The notes: generated by a model from the letters alone, not told the origin. A stretch of DNA of 64,000 nt from Rana temporaria (GCF_905171775.1 NC_053489.1:591769844-591833843), one strand, 5' to 3'; counted from the first letter of the stretch, positions 23,011 to 34,962 are shown. Numbers and translations: made by a program.

Positions 23011-23586
23011 AGTGGATTTAAACCCGAATTTTTTTTTTTTCTGTCACAATGTAGAGTAAAAGATTTCCTATCATCTGTGCCCAGCCTTGCCACACAGAGT
23101 TAATCCAGCTCTGAGCAATCCTCTTTTATTGTTCAGTGAGATAAAACGGACTAACAGAGAAAAACCTTGGTCCGTTCCACCCCCTTGCTGTGAGTGACTT
23201 ATTTACATATCTCATGCACTAGCCTGGAGATAGGCATTATTTTTTAATTCCCACCCCCACTCCTTTTCTGAAGTCATGTGGTTACTTTTCTGGATTTTGA
23301 CTGGATGTTAGTGATCATAGCAGAATTTAGTGTAAGAAATACACTGGACAAAATACATGTTGACAAGGGGAGTGTAGAGGAGGGCGGGGAGTCTACGGAC
23401 ATCACGACTCCACCCACCGAGCTCCAGACAACAGATCCACCCACAGAATCTGCAGTTTTTCTGTTCTTATAACAGACAGAGGGGCGATATTTGACAGATA
23501 AGGATACATGCAGGAGGCATCTATATCCTTATAGATCAGCACCATGGCAGTAGTTTAGAAAGGATGAGAGTGGGTTTACATCCACT
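23011..23586. mobile_element. TTAA-flanked MITE (AGTGGATTTAAACCC ends)
   Basis: TTAA at 23007-23010 and 23587-23590. Ends AGTGGATTTAAACCC and GGGTTTACATCCACT are inverted copies. Confidence 0.85.
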
Positions 23587-23623
23587 TTAAGGCAAAGTGA
23601 GAATCTAACATTAGACCCTAGGA

Positions 23624-24507
23624 CAGTGGTTCTCAACCTTGCTAGTGCCGTTGACCCCTTGATAAAATTTCCCAAGTTGTGGGCACCCCAACAGTAACAT
23701 TTTTGTAGCGTGGATTGTCGGTACCCAAGGCAAGACAAGTAATTTGCGGCCCTAACCCACGGAAAGCTCTCCCTGAGTCCTTTCCACTCGTACAGTATTA
23801 AAACCCCTTATGGTATATTTTAGGATCTACCACTTTTTGTTCTCCATTCTTTGCCTTTTATCTCTCTTTATCCTAATGCCTTGTCCCCCCCCCCCATCCC
23901 ACTTTCTTGCCAAGTTCCTTATTCTTTCTCCCCCTTTTTCTTTTTTCCTCCCCCTCTTTTCCTCTCCCTTCCATGTATGGGTGAGGGGAATGGGATGAGT
24001 GGCAATGCTGGTGTGTGGTGGGATCAATGGCAGTGCTGGGGGGTATTCTGATCAGCCAACTTAGGTGCTCTTGATCAAGGTCATCTACTGATCTGAGAAC
24101 TGTAGTGGGGACTTTTAAAGGCAACTCTAATCACAGGTAGTGTTACTCACTGTGTCTCCAGCTCTGTGGTGTCTCCAAGTGACTCCTATCCCAAAATCAG
24201 GATATAGGGTCTCCTCCAGCCGCTCCCACTTCACATTCCTCACCAGTCAGCTGACCTCTAGTCTTTGCCTCCTAGTCATGCCATAAACTAAATGGGCGGC
24301 AGAAAAGAGACTGAGTGGGTGGCCGCAGGCTCCATGAAAAGCCCAGCTGGGCGGCTGGCCACAGGCTCCAGGGACAGCCCTGCTGGGTGGTCACGAAAAG
24401 GCTGGGAAAGCAGTGCACGCTTCAGGAACAGCCCAGGGTTTGGTGACCCCTGGCAAATAGTCATTCGACCCCCGAGGGGGCCCCGACCCCCAGGTTGAGA
24501 ACCACTG
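23624..24507. mobile_element. hAT non-autonomous element (CAGTGGTTCTCAACC ends)
   Basis: Perfect 8-bp duplication CCCTAGGA at 23616-23623 and 24508-24515. Ends CAGTGGTTCTCAACCT and AGGTTGAGAACCACTG are perfect inverted repeats, a terminus common among vertebrate hAT elements. The interior includes a C/T-rich block at 23884-23970. No transposase. Confidence 0.95.
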
Positions 24508-24515
24508 CCCTAGGA

Positions 24516-24952
24516 TAGCATGGGACTAGCTTCCTTTCTAAATATGTGTCCTCTAAAGTGTATATAAAGCTAACCTTTTTTTAAGGATGGCATAGGGAAT
24601 GGAGAAGATCCCTGTTTTTTTCTGTGTCCCATCAGATAGATTTTTTTCATTCCCTGTCCCAAATTTACAACAGGAAATGAGAGGAATATAAAATTGTGAT
24701 GAGCGCAATCTCAAACACTTTCAATTGCAAGGGTCACCGCTATAACTAACAGTGTATGTACCAGTGAAATGGTGCAAATGGCAATATAATATATTATATT
24801 ATATAAAGTAAAAAAACATGGAACATGCGTGTATCGGGTTGCATATAAACAAGTAAAGTATAAGGGTGATCCAAATAGAGTGCTAAAGATGCATAAACAA
24901 TAATAAACGATGATAAACAACTAGTGAACAAAATATATAAAGTCCAAAGTGC
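24516..24952. other. No gene identified
   Basis: AT-rich sequence leading into the foldback. It may be part of the same retroelement, but I cannot show it. Confidence 0.4.
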
Positions 24953-25747
24953 TGGTGCTGATAAATAGTAAATATGACTTCAAGTGCTTAAAAATTCAAC
25001 GTGCTTCAAGTAATGGTCCTCTTACTATGTGGGCTCACAGAGCGCTTACCTCGATTATACAGATCATGAGCTTTGTATGACTAGAGACCGGCTTACTGCA
25101 AACATGATGTTCTTAATGTGCAGCTTCCTGATGCTCTCAGCAATATCGATAATGGTCTTCAATAAAATGGAGGCTCACATTATGGGTCCAGCAATCACAA
25201 GAGAGAGGGAAAAAGGAAAAGCTCCCATCGTGAAGTAGTAAAAATAAATGAATTTAATGAAGTCAAAATATGCGCTTACAAGAAGGATAAAAAACCAAGC
25301 AGGGATAAACCGTATTCCGGACGAACTCCACGTCACTTCCGGTCACATGCAGGATTCCTTACGCGTTACGTCACCTCATATTACTTCATCAGAGGAAATA
25401 TTCCTCTGATGAAGTCAGGCGAGGTGACGCATATTTTGACTTCATTAAATTCATTTATTTTTACTACTTTACGATGGGAGCTTTTCCTTTTTCCCTCTCT
25501 CTTGTGATTGCTGGACCCATACTGTGAGCCTCCATTTTATTGAAGACCATTATCGATATTGCTGAGAGCATCAGGAAGCTGCACATTAAGGTCATCACGT
25601 TTGCAGTAAGCCGGTCTCTAGTCATACAAGGCTCATGATTTGTATGATCGAGGTAAGCGCTCTGTGAGCCCACATAGTAAGAGGACCATTACTTGAAGCA
25701 CGTTGAATTTTTAAGCACTTGAAGTCATATTTACTTTTTATCAGCAC
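24953..25747. repeat. 0.8-kb foldback with 305-bp arms
   Basis: The left arm (24953-25257) and right arm (about 25437-25747) are near-identical inverted copies separated by about 180 bp. The spacer is itself centred on a hairpin, TTCATCAGAGGAA-TATT-CCTCTGATGAA (25385-25413). Matching 69-residue frames on opposite strands (25029-25238 and 25464-25673) mirror the arms and are not evidence of a gene. The repeated CTGATGA words and GTAACGCGTAAGG resemble decayed hammerhead cores of Penelope-like element termini; this assignment is tentative. Confidence 0.8.
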
Positions 25748-26461
25748 CAAAATCATAATCTTTTGCTTAACTTACTTAGAACCCTGAAACATTATATAAA
25801 TATTTTTTAGCAATGGCTCTGGAGAATAAAATGGCGGCCTTGCAACATTTTATGTCACACGGTATTTGCGTAGCAGTTTTCAAATGCAATTTTGGGTGGA
25901 AAAAATACACTTCACTGAATAAAAAGAGAAACAAAACAGTAAAGTTAGCCCAATCTCCATAGGCGACACTTTAAACATTTTTAATAGTTACCAGTTTAGA
26001 GTTACAGAGGAGGTAGTTTGCTAGAATTCCTCGTTTGCATTTAAAAGTATTCAAAATGCCAAAATATGCATTTTTGAATACTAGTTTTTTTTTTAAATCA
26101 ACGCTGTTGTGATGTCACTTCTGGATTACTATATCAGAGACCTAATTAAAGCCGATTCCAGCTTTGTTTGGGACTCCGGCCAGCCGGCAGACCTCCCGAT
26201 GGGACAGGATACCCAGTGGATTGGAGAAAGGCGGCGGGAGGGGGGACGTCCCCTCCTCCGGCTCCTTGTGATAATAGCTGAGGGGCTGCTAAGCTGCATC
26301 AGTTGTAATCATCAGGAAGCCGACCACCAGCTCTAAAAATTGTACTGGGGTGAAGTCTGCAGCTGCAGGCATCACCCTGGTACAACCACTTCCTCAAATC
26401 GACATACAGGTACGTAGTTTCGTGGGAAGTGGTTAATATCAATAATCTGCTTTGAACTGTC
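25748..26461. other. No gene; repeat-end remnants
   Basis: GGAAGTGGTTAA near 26424 looks like the right end of a TTAA-CCACTT family copy, but the left end was not found. No coding signal. Confidence 0.4.
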
Positions 26462-26732
26462 AGGCCTCGTACACACGACCAAGGAACTCGATGGGCGAAA
26501 CACATCGTTTTCCTCGTCGAGTTCCTTGTTAGGCTGTCGAGAAACTTGACAAGCCAATTTTCTCCATTCCCGTCAAGGAAATAGAGAACATGCTCTCTTT
26601 TTGGCTCATCGAATTTCTCGACAGTTTCCTCAACGAAAATGTACACACGACCGGTTTCCTCTGCAAAAAAATATCTCCCAGCAAGTTTCTTGCTGGTTTT
26701 TGCCAAGAAACTTGGTCGTGTGTACGAGGCCT
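26462..26732. mobile_element. Harbinger-like MITE (AGGCCTCGTACACACGACC end)
   Basis: Inverted ends AGGCCTCGTACACACGACC and GGTCGTGTGTACGAGGCCT. The interior GAACTCGATG and TCGACGAGGAA-type blocks pair. It matches the element at 12363 over much of its length. A 3-bp duplication is not clear. Confidence 0.75.
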
Positions 26733-26974
26733 CATACAAATATATATTTGAAATCAAATCTTTTTTCTTTTTTGGCACTAACATGGTGTGGACAGATTTC
26801 TGCCAGTCACAGGCTGTGCCACACTCCTCCAGCCTCTCTTAAAATAAGAGGGAGGTGAAACCTCCATCAATCTACATGTAATATCTTGCCCCCATTGTGT
26901 TTAGCTGGTAAAGGTGCATGAAGAAGGAGGGAGGGAGTGGGCTGTCATTTACCATGATGTATACACCCACATGT

Positions 26975-27030
26975 TACATAGACAGTCTGGTTGAAAAAAG
27001 ACACAAGTCCATCTAGTTCAACCACTAATA
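26975..27030 (-). repeat. CR1 3'-end fragment
   Basis: GTTGAAAAAAGACACAAGTCC and ATCTAGTTCAACC are the same words found at the 3' end of the CR1 copy at 62508 and in the fragment at 32073, in the same orientation. Only the extreme 3' end is present. Confidence 0.75.
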
Positions 27031-27275
27031 TAGTTTTATTCTATAGTCACATGGGCTGTTCAGATGTGATAGGGGGAAAAACTCAACATAGAAACTCACT
27101 GAAAACTGAGCATGTGCAGAGCTGCCAACACTGCTCTGCAAAATCCCTAGCTGCATTGGGGACATGGACAGAAGGGGGAGATAGAGAACATCAGGATCAA
27201 ACCAGTTTTTTTGCAGAATGCAGAAAACAAATCCCATAGTGACTGAGTATGAACAGCATGTAACAAAGCATTTAT

Positions 27276-27414
<139 letters not shown>

Positions 27415-27983
27415 TTATGATGTGGGTTTAGTGACACTTTAATTATAACTTTTAAAAAGGAGGTAATTAGGAGCAGGCTCTGCCAGCACAGGTTTCCTTA
27501 AACCTAAATAAGATTGGTCTGAGTATATATTTTGCGAAGATCCTGTGAAACAGCTTTTGCAAATTCCTATCTGTTGTGATTTTGTAGATAAGTGTTGGCA
27601 GCACAATTACTGAAATGTTTCAAAATGAGTGACAAGTAAGAGAGGGTTCTGTTTAAACAGATGCTCAGCTACAAGCTTGGATTGCAACATACTATATTAA
27701 TAACTCAGCTAACTTTAGGGAACTTGCTTTGTTAGAAAGTTTAACTGCACCGATACCTTAATTAATATTTAAAGGCATGACTCATACAGGCTGTACAGAC
27801 AAATAATTGCACCTCTGGCTAGATTCTATAAGCTTGGTACTATAAGACAGAAAGAAAACCAATTACAGGAGCAAGGAGATGAGGATCCTGGGATTAATGT
27901 ATGCCACAGCAATTAAAATGTAACTTTTATTAATGTGAACTGGTCAGCATTATGAAACATTTAAAACGAAATGGCTTACTTAA
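27415..27983. other. No gene identified
   Basis: Begins with GTGGGTTTAGTGACACT-TTAA, a lone TTAA-type end related to the element at 43389. Nothing else recognised. Confidence 0.4.
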
Positions 27984-28409
27984 AGTGGTGTTTAAGTAAA
28001 AATTTGAAAAAAAGCCAACAGGCAAGGTTTTTATAACAGAAGAGACCCTACTGGTATTTTGTGTCAGAAATGCCTCTCCCCGCCTGTCAGCAGTCATCTG
28101 AGCTGCACATGCGCAGCTCAGACCACATTTACAGCATCCACTTTGTGACTAGTGACAAGTGACTCCCATGTACCTGCACCAGAGTGACGCCACAACGTCC
28201 AGGCCATTCAAGCGGCCAGAGAGAAAACCTAGAAGGAAAACTGCACAAAGATGGAAGCTCCTGGAACCAGCTGGAGCATTGACAACACTGGAGGACTTCG
28301 TTTGACAGGTAAGTCTGCCATAATCTGCTAATATTAGGCACATACTAGCAAATTATAGCATATACCAGCAGCCCATTTAATAATAAAAAAAGTGGAGTTC
28401 AACGCTGCT
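27984..28409. mobile_element. TTAA-flanked MITE (AGTGGTGTTTAAG end)
   Basis: TTAA at 27980-27983 and 28410-28413. Ends AGTGGTGTTTAAG and GGAGTTCAACGCTGCT are weakly inverted. No coding content. Confidence 0.55.
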
Positions 28410-29199
28410 TTAAGAAGATATATCAAAAGGTGTCTGCTATGACTTTTTATCTAGCCAGAAAAAAACACCTCTATGCAGCTCACTGAGTTATTTCTATTAA
28501 AATAATAAACAATAAACACTGCTCTGTGGAGTGGTTTTGCACAGGGCAGCCTGGATTCTCCTCTGCTCAGTCCCTAACTAGGTCTCCTGGCTCCTCCCTC
28601 CTGTTGAGTGCCCCCACAGCAAGCAGTTTGCTATGGGGGCACCCGAGCCGAGCTGCAGCTCCATGTATCCATTCACACATTGAACTGTGGTTCAGCCCTG
28701 CCCCTCCTCTCTCCTGATTGACTAACTGAGTTTGATTGACAGCAGCGGGAGCCAATGGCACCACTGCTGTGTCTCAGCCAATCATGAGGAGGAGTCCCGG
28801 ATGGCCAAGGCACTTGTGGACATCACTGGATAGAGATGGGGCTCAGGTAAGTATTAAGAGGGCTGAGGAGGGCTGCTGCACACAGAAGGCTTTTTATCCT
28901 AATGCATAGAATGTATTAAGATAAAAAAAACTTCTGCTTTTAGAACTGCTTTAATGTACTGTTTTCCTTAGGGGTGGGGAACCTACATGATCTCTAGTTT
29001 ACGCCCACCTGTTAAATAAGAATGCCCCAGGAGCCTATAAAGAAGACTGTGATAGAAGATTAGTTTGCAGGTAGGTGGGTCTTACCTATAAGTCACGAAA
29101 GTGAATCTAAATCAGAGAGAAGCAAACAGGGGAGGACTTCATGCCTACTGAACAAGACATTTCTAAAGTCTACTCTGAAAGTGACACCAAAATCTATTC
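28410..29199. other. No gene; another repeat end
   Basis: AGAACTGCTTTAA near 28943 looks like a further TTAA-type end. GC-rich sequence at 28560-28860 has no supported reading frame. Confidence 0.4.
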
Positions 29200-29207
29200 A
29201 AGTATGC

Positions 29208-29560
29208 AGGGTCGATCCTAGGGTCACAGGCGCCTGGGTGCAGAAATATTTCTGGCGCCCCCACATGGGCGTTGTCATTTTACTAACCCCTCCCCTTTAC
29301 AAATGTTTCTATGGCAATGACTCAACCACAGAGATGCTCCCCCACAAAGTCTTCATTACCCTGGGATCCTTACATGATCTCTTAACAATAAACAAAATAC
29401 AGGAAGAGAAGCAGAGTACTTTATTGGGACCTGGAGGGGGGCCTCTGTGATGGACACAGAGAGGGCTTATGTTAGAGAGTCTGTTAGATGTTCGGCGCCC
29501 CCAACTCTACAGGCGCCTGGGTGCAATGCACCCTGTGCACCCTACCTAGGATCGGCCCTG
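29208..29560. mobile_element. hAT non-autonomous element (complete)
   Basis: Flanks CAAGTATG (29200-29207) and CATGTATG (29561-29568) match at 7 of 8. Ends CAGGGTCGATCCTAGG and CCTAGGATCGGCCCTG are inverted, and next to them GGCGCCTGGGTGCA and its relatives repeat. The copy at 15.2-15.9 kb is its reverse-oriented, interrupted relative. Confidence 0.9.
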
Positions 29561-29568
29561 CATGTATG

Positions 29569-30199
29569 TATTTTTCTTTCATCTGTCCTGGAGGTAGTGC
29601 AATACCAGGTCAACATTTCCAAATTCCTTTTTTTCCCTGCTGTGATCTGAATTTCTGCTAGAGGGTGGTTGCATTCATTCTCCATTATCCCACTGTATGT
29701 AGGAAGGTAGACACTCTCTTTTGCTCTCCCCCCCATTTGAACTAGAGGCTATGAACTATGGACTATGGGATTTGTAGAGTACATTGAACAGCACATATGA
29801 TTGTGACTAATGTGCTTTGCTTCCAAAAAAATAGAAGTGAAGAGGAAAAGGAGATGTTCGGGATCATGATTTCAGAAACTAATTCATGAAAAAATAGATT
29901 ACAGGGTCAATACATAATGAATGTGCATGGAATATTTTTAGAGAAAAATTGTATTGTTTAGTGACACTGGTACAAAAAAAATAAAAAAAAATTGTATATA
30001 TTATTTTCAATAACGTCTACCAAGATTTGACAAATATCATTTGAAAGTACCGGTAATGCAAAATTTTGTTTGCTTTTACCTTTAAATTTTGCAAAGAATT
30101 TTCCTGAGCAAATACTTCAGAAAATGTTAGAACTGTAAAAAATGATATTCTGTTTCTTTGGATTTCCCCATCACTACCATCAATTTAACCTCACTAATA
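29569..30199. other. No gene identified
   Basis: AT-rich, no recognised elements. Confidence 0.5.
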
Positions 30200-30303
30200 C
30201 ACTGAGCAAAATTATAAATGCAATACTTTTGTGTTAGCCCCTATTCATCATGAGCTGACCTCAAGGCCTAATTATCTCAAATATTGTTCACAAATCTGTC
30301 TAA

Positions 30304-30601
30304 GCCTAGGTTCACATTGGAGCGATCTGTCATGGGATTTGAGAGATCAAATCACATAACAAGTTGCAGCCTATTGGCGGCAATGACACTGTTCCAATCG
30401 GGGTGATACCGATTTTTCAGCGCCGCACCGATTTGCAAAAGTAGTTCCTGCACTACTTTTGCCAATTTAAGCTGCGACTTTAATAGACATCTGTGCATGA
30501 AGCCACACAGATGTCTATCAAGTAGCACCTGAAATTGAGCTGACCTTGCTACTTTGAGTGAAGTAGCTCGATTTCAAAGTAGCATCAATGTGAACCAGGG
30601 C
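30304..30601. mobile_element. Harbinger-like MITE nested in Tc1 (TAA duplication)
   Basis: TAA at 30301-30303 and 30602-30604. Inverted ends GCCTAGGTTCACATTGG and CAATGTGAACCAGGGC. The interior words TAGTTCCTGCACTACTTT and AAGTAGCACC are shared in style with the neighbouring element. Confidence 0.88.
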
Positions 30602-30614
30602 TAAATCTGTTTTA

Positions 30615-30919
30615 GACCGGGTTCACACTAGTCCAACAAACGCTCCGACATTGGGAGCTCATGTCACATGACGTGTGAAAATCAATGTTTCCTTATGAGA
30701 GCTGTCTTAACTGGTCCGACACAAATCGGTCCGACTTTGAAAATGCTCCCTGTACTACTTTGGTCCAACATTGATCCTACTTCAGCCCATTAAATATTGT
30801 TGAAGTCGGACCAAAGTAGTATCCTGTTCATGAAAGTCGGATGGATGTAGGACCAATGTAGGACCGATGTCGCAGAGCAAAGTAGGATGAAAGTGGTGTA
30901 GTATAGTGTGAACCCAGCC
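30615..30919. mobile_element. Harbinger-like MITE nested in Tc1 (TTA duplication)
   Basis: TTA at 30612-30614 and 30920-30922. Inverted ends GACCGGGTTCACACTAG and TATAGTGTGAACCCAGCC. Confidence 0.88.
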
Positions 30920-31072
30920 TTAGTGAACACTTCTCCTTTGCCAAGATAATCCATCCACCTCACAGGTGTGGCATATCAAGATTCTGATAAGACAACATGA
31001 TTTTTGCACAGGTGTGCTTTAGGCTGGCCACAATAAAAGGCCACTCTAAAATGTGCAGTTTTATCACAAAGC

Positions 31073-31468
31073 ATGCTGCCACAGATGTCACAAGTTTTGA
31101 GGGAGGGTGCAATTGGTATGCTGACTGCAGGAATTTCCACCAGAGCTGTTGCCCTTGAATTGAATGTTCATTTCTCTACTCAAAGGCATTTCAGAGAATT
31201 TGGCAGTACATCCAACCAGCCTCACAACCACAGACCATGTGTATCCACACCAGCCCAGGACCTCCACATCCAGCATCTTAACCTTCAAGATCGTCTGAGA
31301 CCAGCCACCCGGACAGCTGCTGCAACAATTGTTTTGGATAACCAAAGAATTTCTGCACAAATTGTCAGAAACCATCTCAGGGAAGCTCATCTGCATGCTT
31401 GTCGTCCTCATCGGGGTCTCGACCTGACTGCAGTTCGTAACCGACTTGAGTGGGCAAATGCTCACATG
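31073..31468 (+). pseudogene. Tc1-like transposase, N-terminal part
   Basis: The open frame encodes the paired-like helix-turn-helix DNA-binding half of a Tc1 transposase: GISTRAVALELNVHFST, then TSNQPHNHRP, TPAQDLHIQHL, RLRPATRTAAATI, QRISAQIVRNHLREAHLHAC and LTAVRNRLEWANAH. About four residues appear to be missing after NVHFST, where the family normally continues into a conserved R-L-Q segment. The frame continues to 31624, but after ANAH the resemblance stops. The whole DDE catalytic region is therefore absent and the copy cannot be active. Confidence 0.85.
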
Positions 31469-32072
31469 TCCAGTTCAAAAATGCCCTTTTCCTTTATAGC
31501 ACCCATTTTATCGTATGTAGCAAGTGGTTGGATGCATCATAATAAACCTCACCCACCTTCTGGCCAAATCAACTATCTATGGAAACAAACGAAAGAGAAT
31601 ATGCGACTTTGCTATTCAAAGTGACAAGTTGTCTTATAAGAACCCTCTCCTTCCTACCTGCTGATAATTACCAGTGGTTTGAGCCTAGATAAGGAGGAAC
31701 ATGTGATCCCCTCTTCACAGGGCCCAAACACTTCCCCTTGACCTGAAGGTGAAGAAGTTATCCCTACGTATAAGCTCTGACACCATCTGATACAGAGCTT
31801 ACACAAGGTTAGAACACAGTGCTCCTAAACAGTGGGGGAGCTTGGGGAAGGTATATAATGGGTGGATTTTTTATCTCACAAGAAGACCTGTTAATTTGCT
31901 TTGAGTGAACAAAGCGACAGAGTATGTTTAAAGCATCCCATTTGAAATAATCTAGCCATCTTTTTATGAATCAAAAGATGAATATGAAGGACATGAAAAA
32001 AAAAATCTATGCTTGCTATTACAATCTATTCGGTGGATAGCCTACCGTGCAATTTGTCTTTGCTACAATATA
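31469..32072. other. No gene identified
   Basis: No recognised repeat or coding signal. Confidence 0.45.
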
Positions 32073-32355
32073 TAGTTACATAGTAAGGTTGAAAAAAGAC
32101 ACAGATCCATCTAGTTCAACCTATAAAAGGGAAACAAAATATATCATACAATCTCATATATAGACAATCCATTAACCACAGTTGATCCGGAGGAAGGCAA
32201 AAAACCCCAGCAAAGCATAATCCAATTTGCTCCAGCAGGGGAAAAAAAATCACTCCCGATCCCCTGATAGGCAATCAGATATTCCCTGGATCAACTTTAC
32301 CTATAAATGTTAGTATCCACTTATATTATGTACATTTAGGAAAAAATCCAGTCCT
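32073..32355 (-). mobile_element. CR1 3'-UTR fragment
   Basis: Reading the plus strand, TAGTTACATAGTAAGGTTG, then CATCTAGTTCAACC, GTTGATCCGGAGGAAGGC, CAATTTGCTCCAGCAGGGG and GGATCAACTTTACC match the tail of the CR1 copy at 62508-62790 in the same order. A short ACTATGTA-type repeat tail marks the 3' end. It stops at about 32355, where a TTAA-CCACTT repeat begins. Confidence 0.88.
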
Positions 32356-32358
32356 TTT

Positions 32359-32640
32359 TAACCACTTGTGGACCAGCCGTATGACTATATAAGTCCGAAG
32401 AATGGCACGGCTGGACCTTTAAGAACCCAGCCATGGGTCGCGAGCGTGTCGCCGGCGGCGCGCTCGCGACCTGGTCCGAAGCTCCGTGACCAAAAATATG
32501 TAGAAGAATACGTATCGGCCTTTTATGTTCTGAGAACATGGCTGGTGAACATATTTTTCGTTACTTTTGTGTTACATTTTGGATTAGTATAAACATAACA
32601 GTGGTTTTTGGGATGTAGCATTGAGTGGTTATTATTTTTG
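32359..32640. repeat. TTAA-CCACTT family fragment
   Basis: Starts TTAACCACTTGTGGACC, and contains AAATATGTAGAAGAATACG, which corresponds to the interior of the copy ending at 45149. Large internal parts are missing. Confidence 0.6.
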
Positions 32641-33375
32641 GTGTTTGTTTAAAGGTTGGGCGCTGGTATTCTAACAAGATATTTATTAACATCGTTGTTT
32701 TTAGAGATGTGCACGCCAGGCACGCTCCCAAATGCCTGTGATCATGGTGTCATTAAAACATTTCTTTTACAAACATCAAGCCTTCTCCTTCCTCACACAA
32801 TGGTGAAGTAAAGACAGGGGTCAAGTCCTGGGGAAAAAAGTGTGGGAACTCCCAACCAAGATCCACTCCCCCACCAAAAAAAAAAAAATGATACGCTCAT
32901 ATGCATAATTACTAAACCACATGTTTTTTTTTTCGATACACTGTACCTTAGTATTTCTTTATGTTACTTACAGAAGCAAGTTCTTTCTAAATCCCGCGAT
33001 AACTCGCGGCAGACCTCCGCAATGTCTCCTGGGAACAATGACAAAAGCTCCCAGGAGACATTGCAGGATCGAGGAAGTGACAGAATACCCGCACACTACC
33101 CGATGAATCCATATACAGGAAGCGGCCAGTACCATAAAGGATTACCAAGGTTCGCCTGCCCCTGACAGTGACTAAAGCTGGGCATCACCGCTTAGTGAAG
33201 GATTGGCTCGGGCGGCTCGGCTGCTCTAGTCCTGCAAAGGGAACTGAGTTCCTGCTGTGAAAAAAGTGCAGGAACTCCGTTCCCACGCGTTCCCGCAGGA
33301 CTTGAGCCCTGAGTAAGGAAGGAGAACTGATATAAAATTCATTGGGGTACTATTGTATGACCAACTAATAGTTAG
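32641..33375. other. No gene; inverted short repeats only
   Basis: TCTCCTGGGA and TCCCAGGAGA-type inverted blocks near 33025-33062 suggest a degraded MITE. No coding signal. Confidence 0.4.
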
Positions 33376-34420
33376 CAGGGCCGCTGATGGGGGGAGCACT
33401 GGTCCTGTTGGGGGCTCCAGCACACAAGGGGCCCGAACAACAGGAGAATCGGTGGAGCAGAGAAGAACTGATGACTGAACAATGCCCTCCGTGTCTCTCA
33501 CCCAGCAACTAAAAGGCAATTTTCTGGGTGAGAGACATGGGTGGCCCAGGTCGTCCCTTCTTTGGATGATGAACTGGCCGCTGCTGAGCTCCGTTCCCCA
33601 CCCGTGCTCACTGCTGGGTATGGGAGACATGAGGCTGGAGCAAAGAGAGGGAAAGAGGCAGAGAGGAAACATCCAGCAGGAGGTGCGCTGTGTTGTGCTC
33701 TCCCTCCTGTCCGAAGAACGTTCCTATACACTCAGTATACAGCACATGAGACCTGATCACTCTGAGGCCTAGTACACACGAGAGGATTTATCCGCGGATA
33801 CGGTCCACCGAGAGGATTTCCACGGATTTGGATCCGATGGAGTGTACTCACCATCGGATCGAAATCCGCGACGAAATCCCCTCGCGATGACGTGTCGCGC
33901 CGTTGCCGCGATGATGACGCGGCGACGTGCGCGACGCTGTCATAAAAGGAATTCCACGCATGCGTCGAATCATTACGACGCATGCGGGGGATCCCTTCGG
34001 ACGGATCGATCCGGTGAGTCTGTACAGACCACCGGATCGATCCGCGGGAGCCAATTCCAGCGGATAGATTTGTAGACATGTCTACAAATTTTTATCTGCT
34101 GGAATCGTGAAATTCCCACGGATAAATATCTGCAGGAATGTACACACCATAGAATCTATCCGCTGAAACCGATCCGCTGAGATTTTTCAGCGGATGGATT
34201 CTATGGTGTTTACGGGGCCTTACTGTATACTGCATTGCACTGTATACACACAGCGCCCCCCAGAGTTTTGTTCTAGGATAGAAAGTTTTTATGTGTGCTA
34301 GGCGGGTGATTTTTTTGGGGTGAGACAGAATGTTTGTGTCCACTAATGATGATTTTCACACTACGCGCGGGGGCATCTGGTATTCTGTATGGGGGGCCAT
34401 GATTCCTAACAGCGGCCCTG
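33376..34420. mobile_element. hAT element hosting a Harbinger-like MITE
   Basis: Ends CAGGGCCGCTGATGG and AACAGCGGCCCTG. The 8-bp flanks ATAGTTAG and ATTGTCAG match at 6 of 8. The MITE at 33765-34220 is inserted inside. A 148-residue minus frame at 33226-33672 and others here are unsupported. Confidence 0.7.
33765..34220. mobile_element. CpG-rich Harbinger-like MITE, copy 1
   Basis: Inverted ends AGGCCTAGTACACACGAG and GTGTTTACGGGGCCT. The middle is dense in CpG: GATGACGTGTCGCGCC, then GATGATGACGCGGCGACGTG and GCATGCGTCGAATCATTACG. The same middle is in the element at 34963-35440 in the same orientation. Confidence 0.8.
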
Positions 34421-34654
34421 ATTGTCAGTATGTCTGTCACAGCACCACCTCCATGCCAGTATACACACCCAAGCTATCACAGCACTGATAATTGGGAAAA
34501 GGCCCAGAAATGAAGAGGGGAAAATGTGTCAGTTTTGAAGTGGTTAATAATTATGTTGTATTACTCACAGTCTGCATGCCCATGATCTTGTGTTACATTT
34601 TGTGCTAAGTTCCCTGATGTGGAGAAAGATGTGCACGAATGCCTGGGTATACAA

Positions 34655-34955
34655 ATATACATGTGTGATGATTAGAAAGAACAAAGCAACACTCATTACT
34701 GTGCCTATAGCGTTTATGATGTGTTTTTGGTGCATTTTTGTTGTTCTTTTGAAGCATTGAAAAAGCATCAAGAAAGCTTTTTTAAATGCCCATTGTTTTT
34801 CTAAGGGGAAGTGCTTAAAGGGAATGTGATGTAGAGCAAATGATCTACTTTGGGTCGGGTTAGGTTGTGGTGTGATAGGAGGCATTTTTGTGAATTCTCT
34901 GCAAGATGGATTTGTACACTTTGATCTCTTTGACACTTGGTTTGGTTTAGCTCCC
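34655..34955. repeat. Unassigned interspersed repeat, uninterrupted copy
   Basis: Blocks GCATTGAAAAAGCA, AAGCTTTTTTAAATGCCC, TGTTTTTCTAAGG, GTTAGGTTGTGGT and GAATTCTCTGCAAGATGGA occur in the same order at 60100-60211 plus 61591-61745, where three MITEs interrupt them. The class is unknown. Confidence 0.6.
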
Positions 34956-34962
34956 ACTCTAG

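Larger units (their letters stand above)
30200..31468 (+). mobile_element. Tc1-like transposon, 3'-truncated, with two nested MITEs
   Basis: It begins CACTGAGCAAAATTATAAATG after TA, as Tc1-type elements do, and runs through a 5' UTR into a transposase frame at 31073. Two small elements (30304-30601 and 30615-30919) lie in the 5' region. Deleting each with one copy of its TAA or TTA duplication gives TCTGTCTAAATCTGTTTTAG, an uninterrupted Tc1-type sequence. The second half of the element and the right terminal repeat are missing. Confidence 0.85.

Noticed and set aside
25029..25673. Twin 69-codon frames with identical start sequences
   Set aside because: They are the two arms of one inverted repeat read outward-in; no known domain and no other sign of coding.
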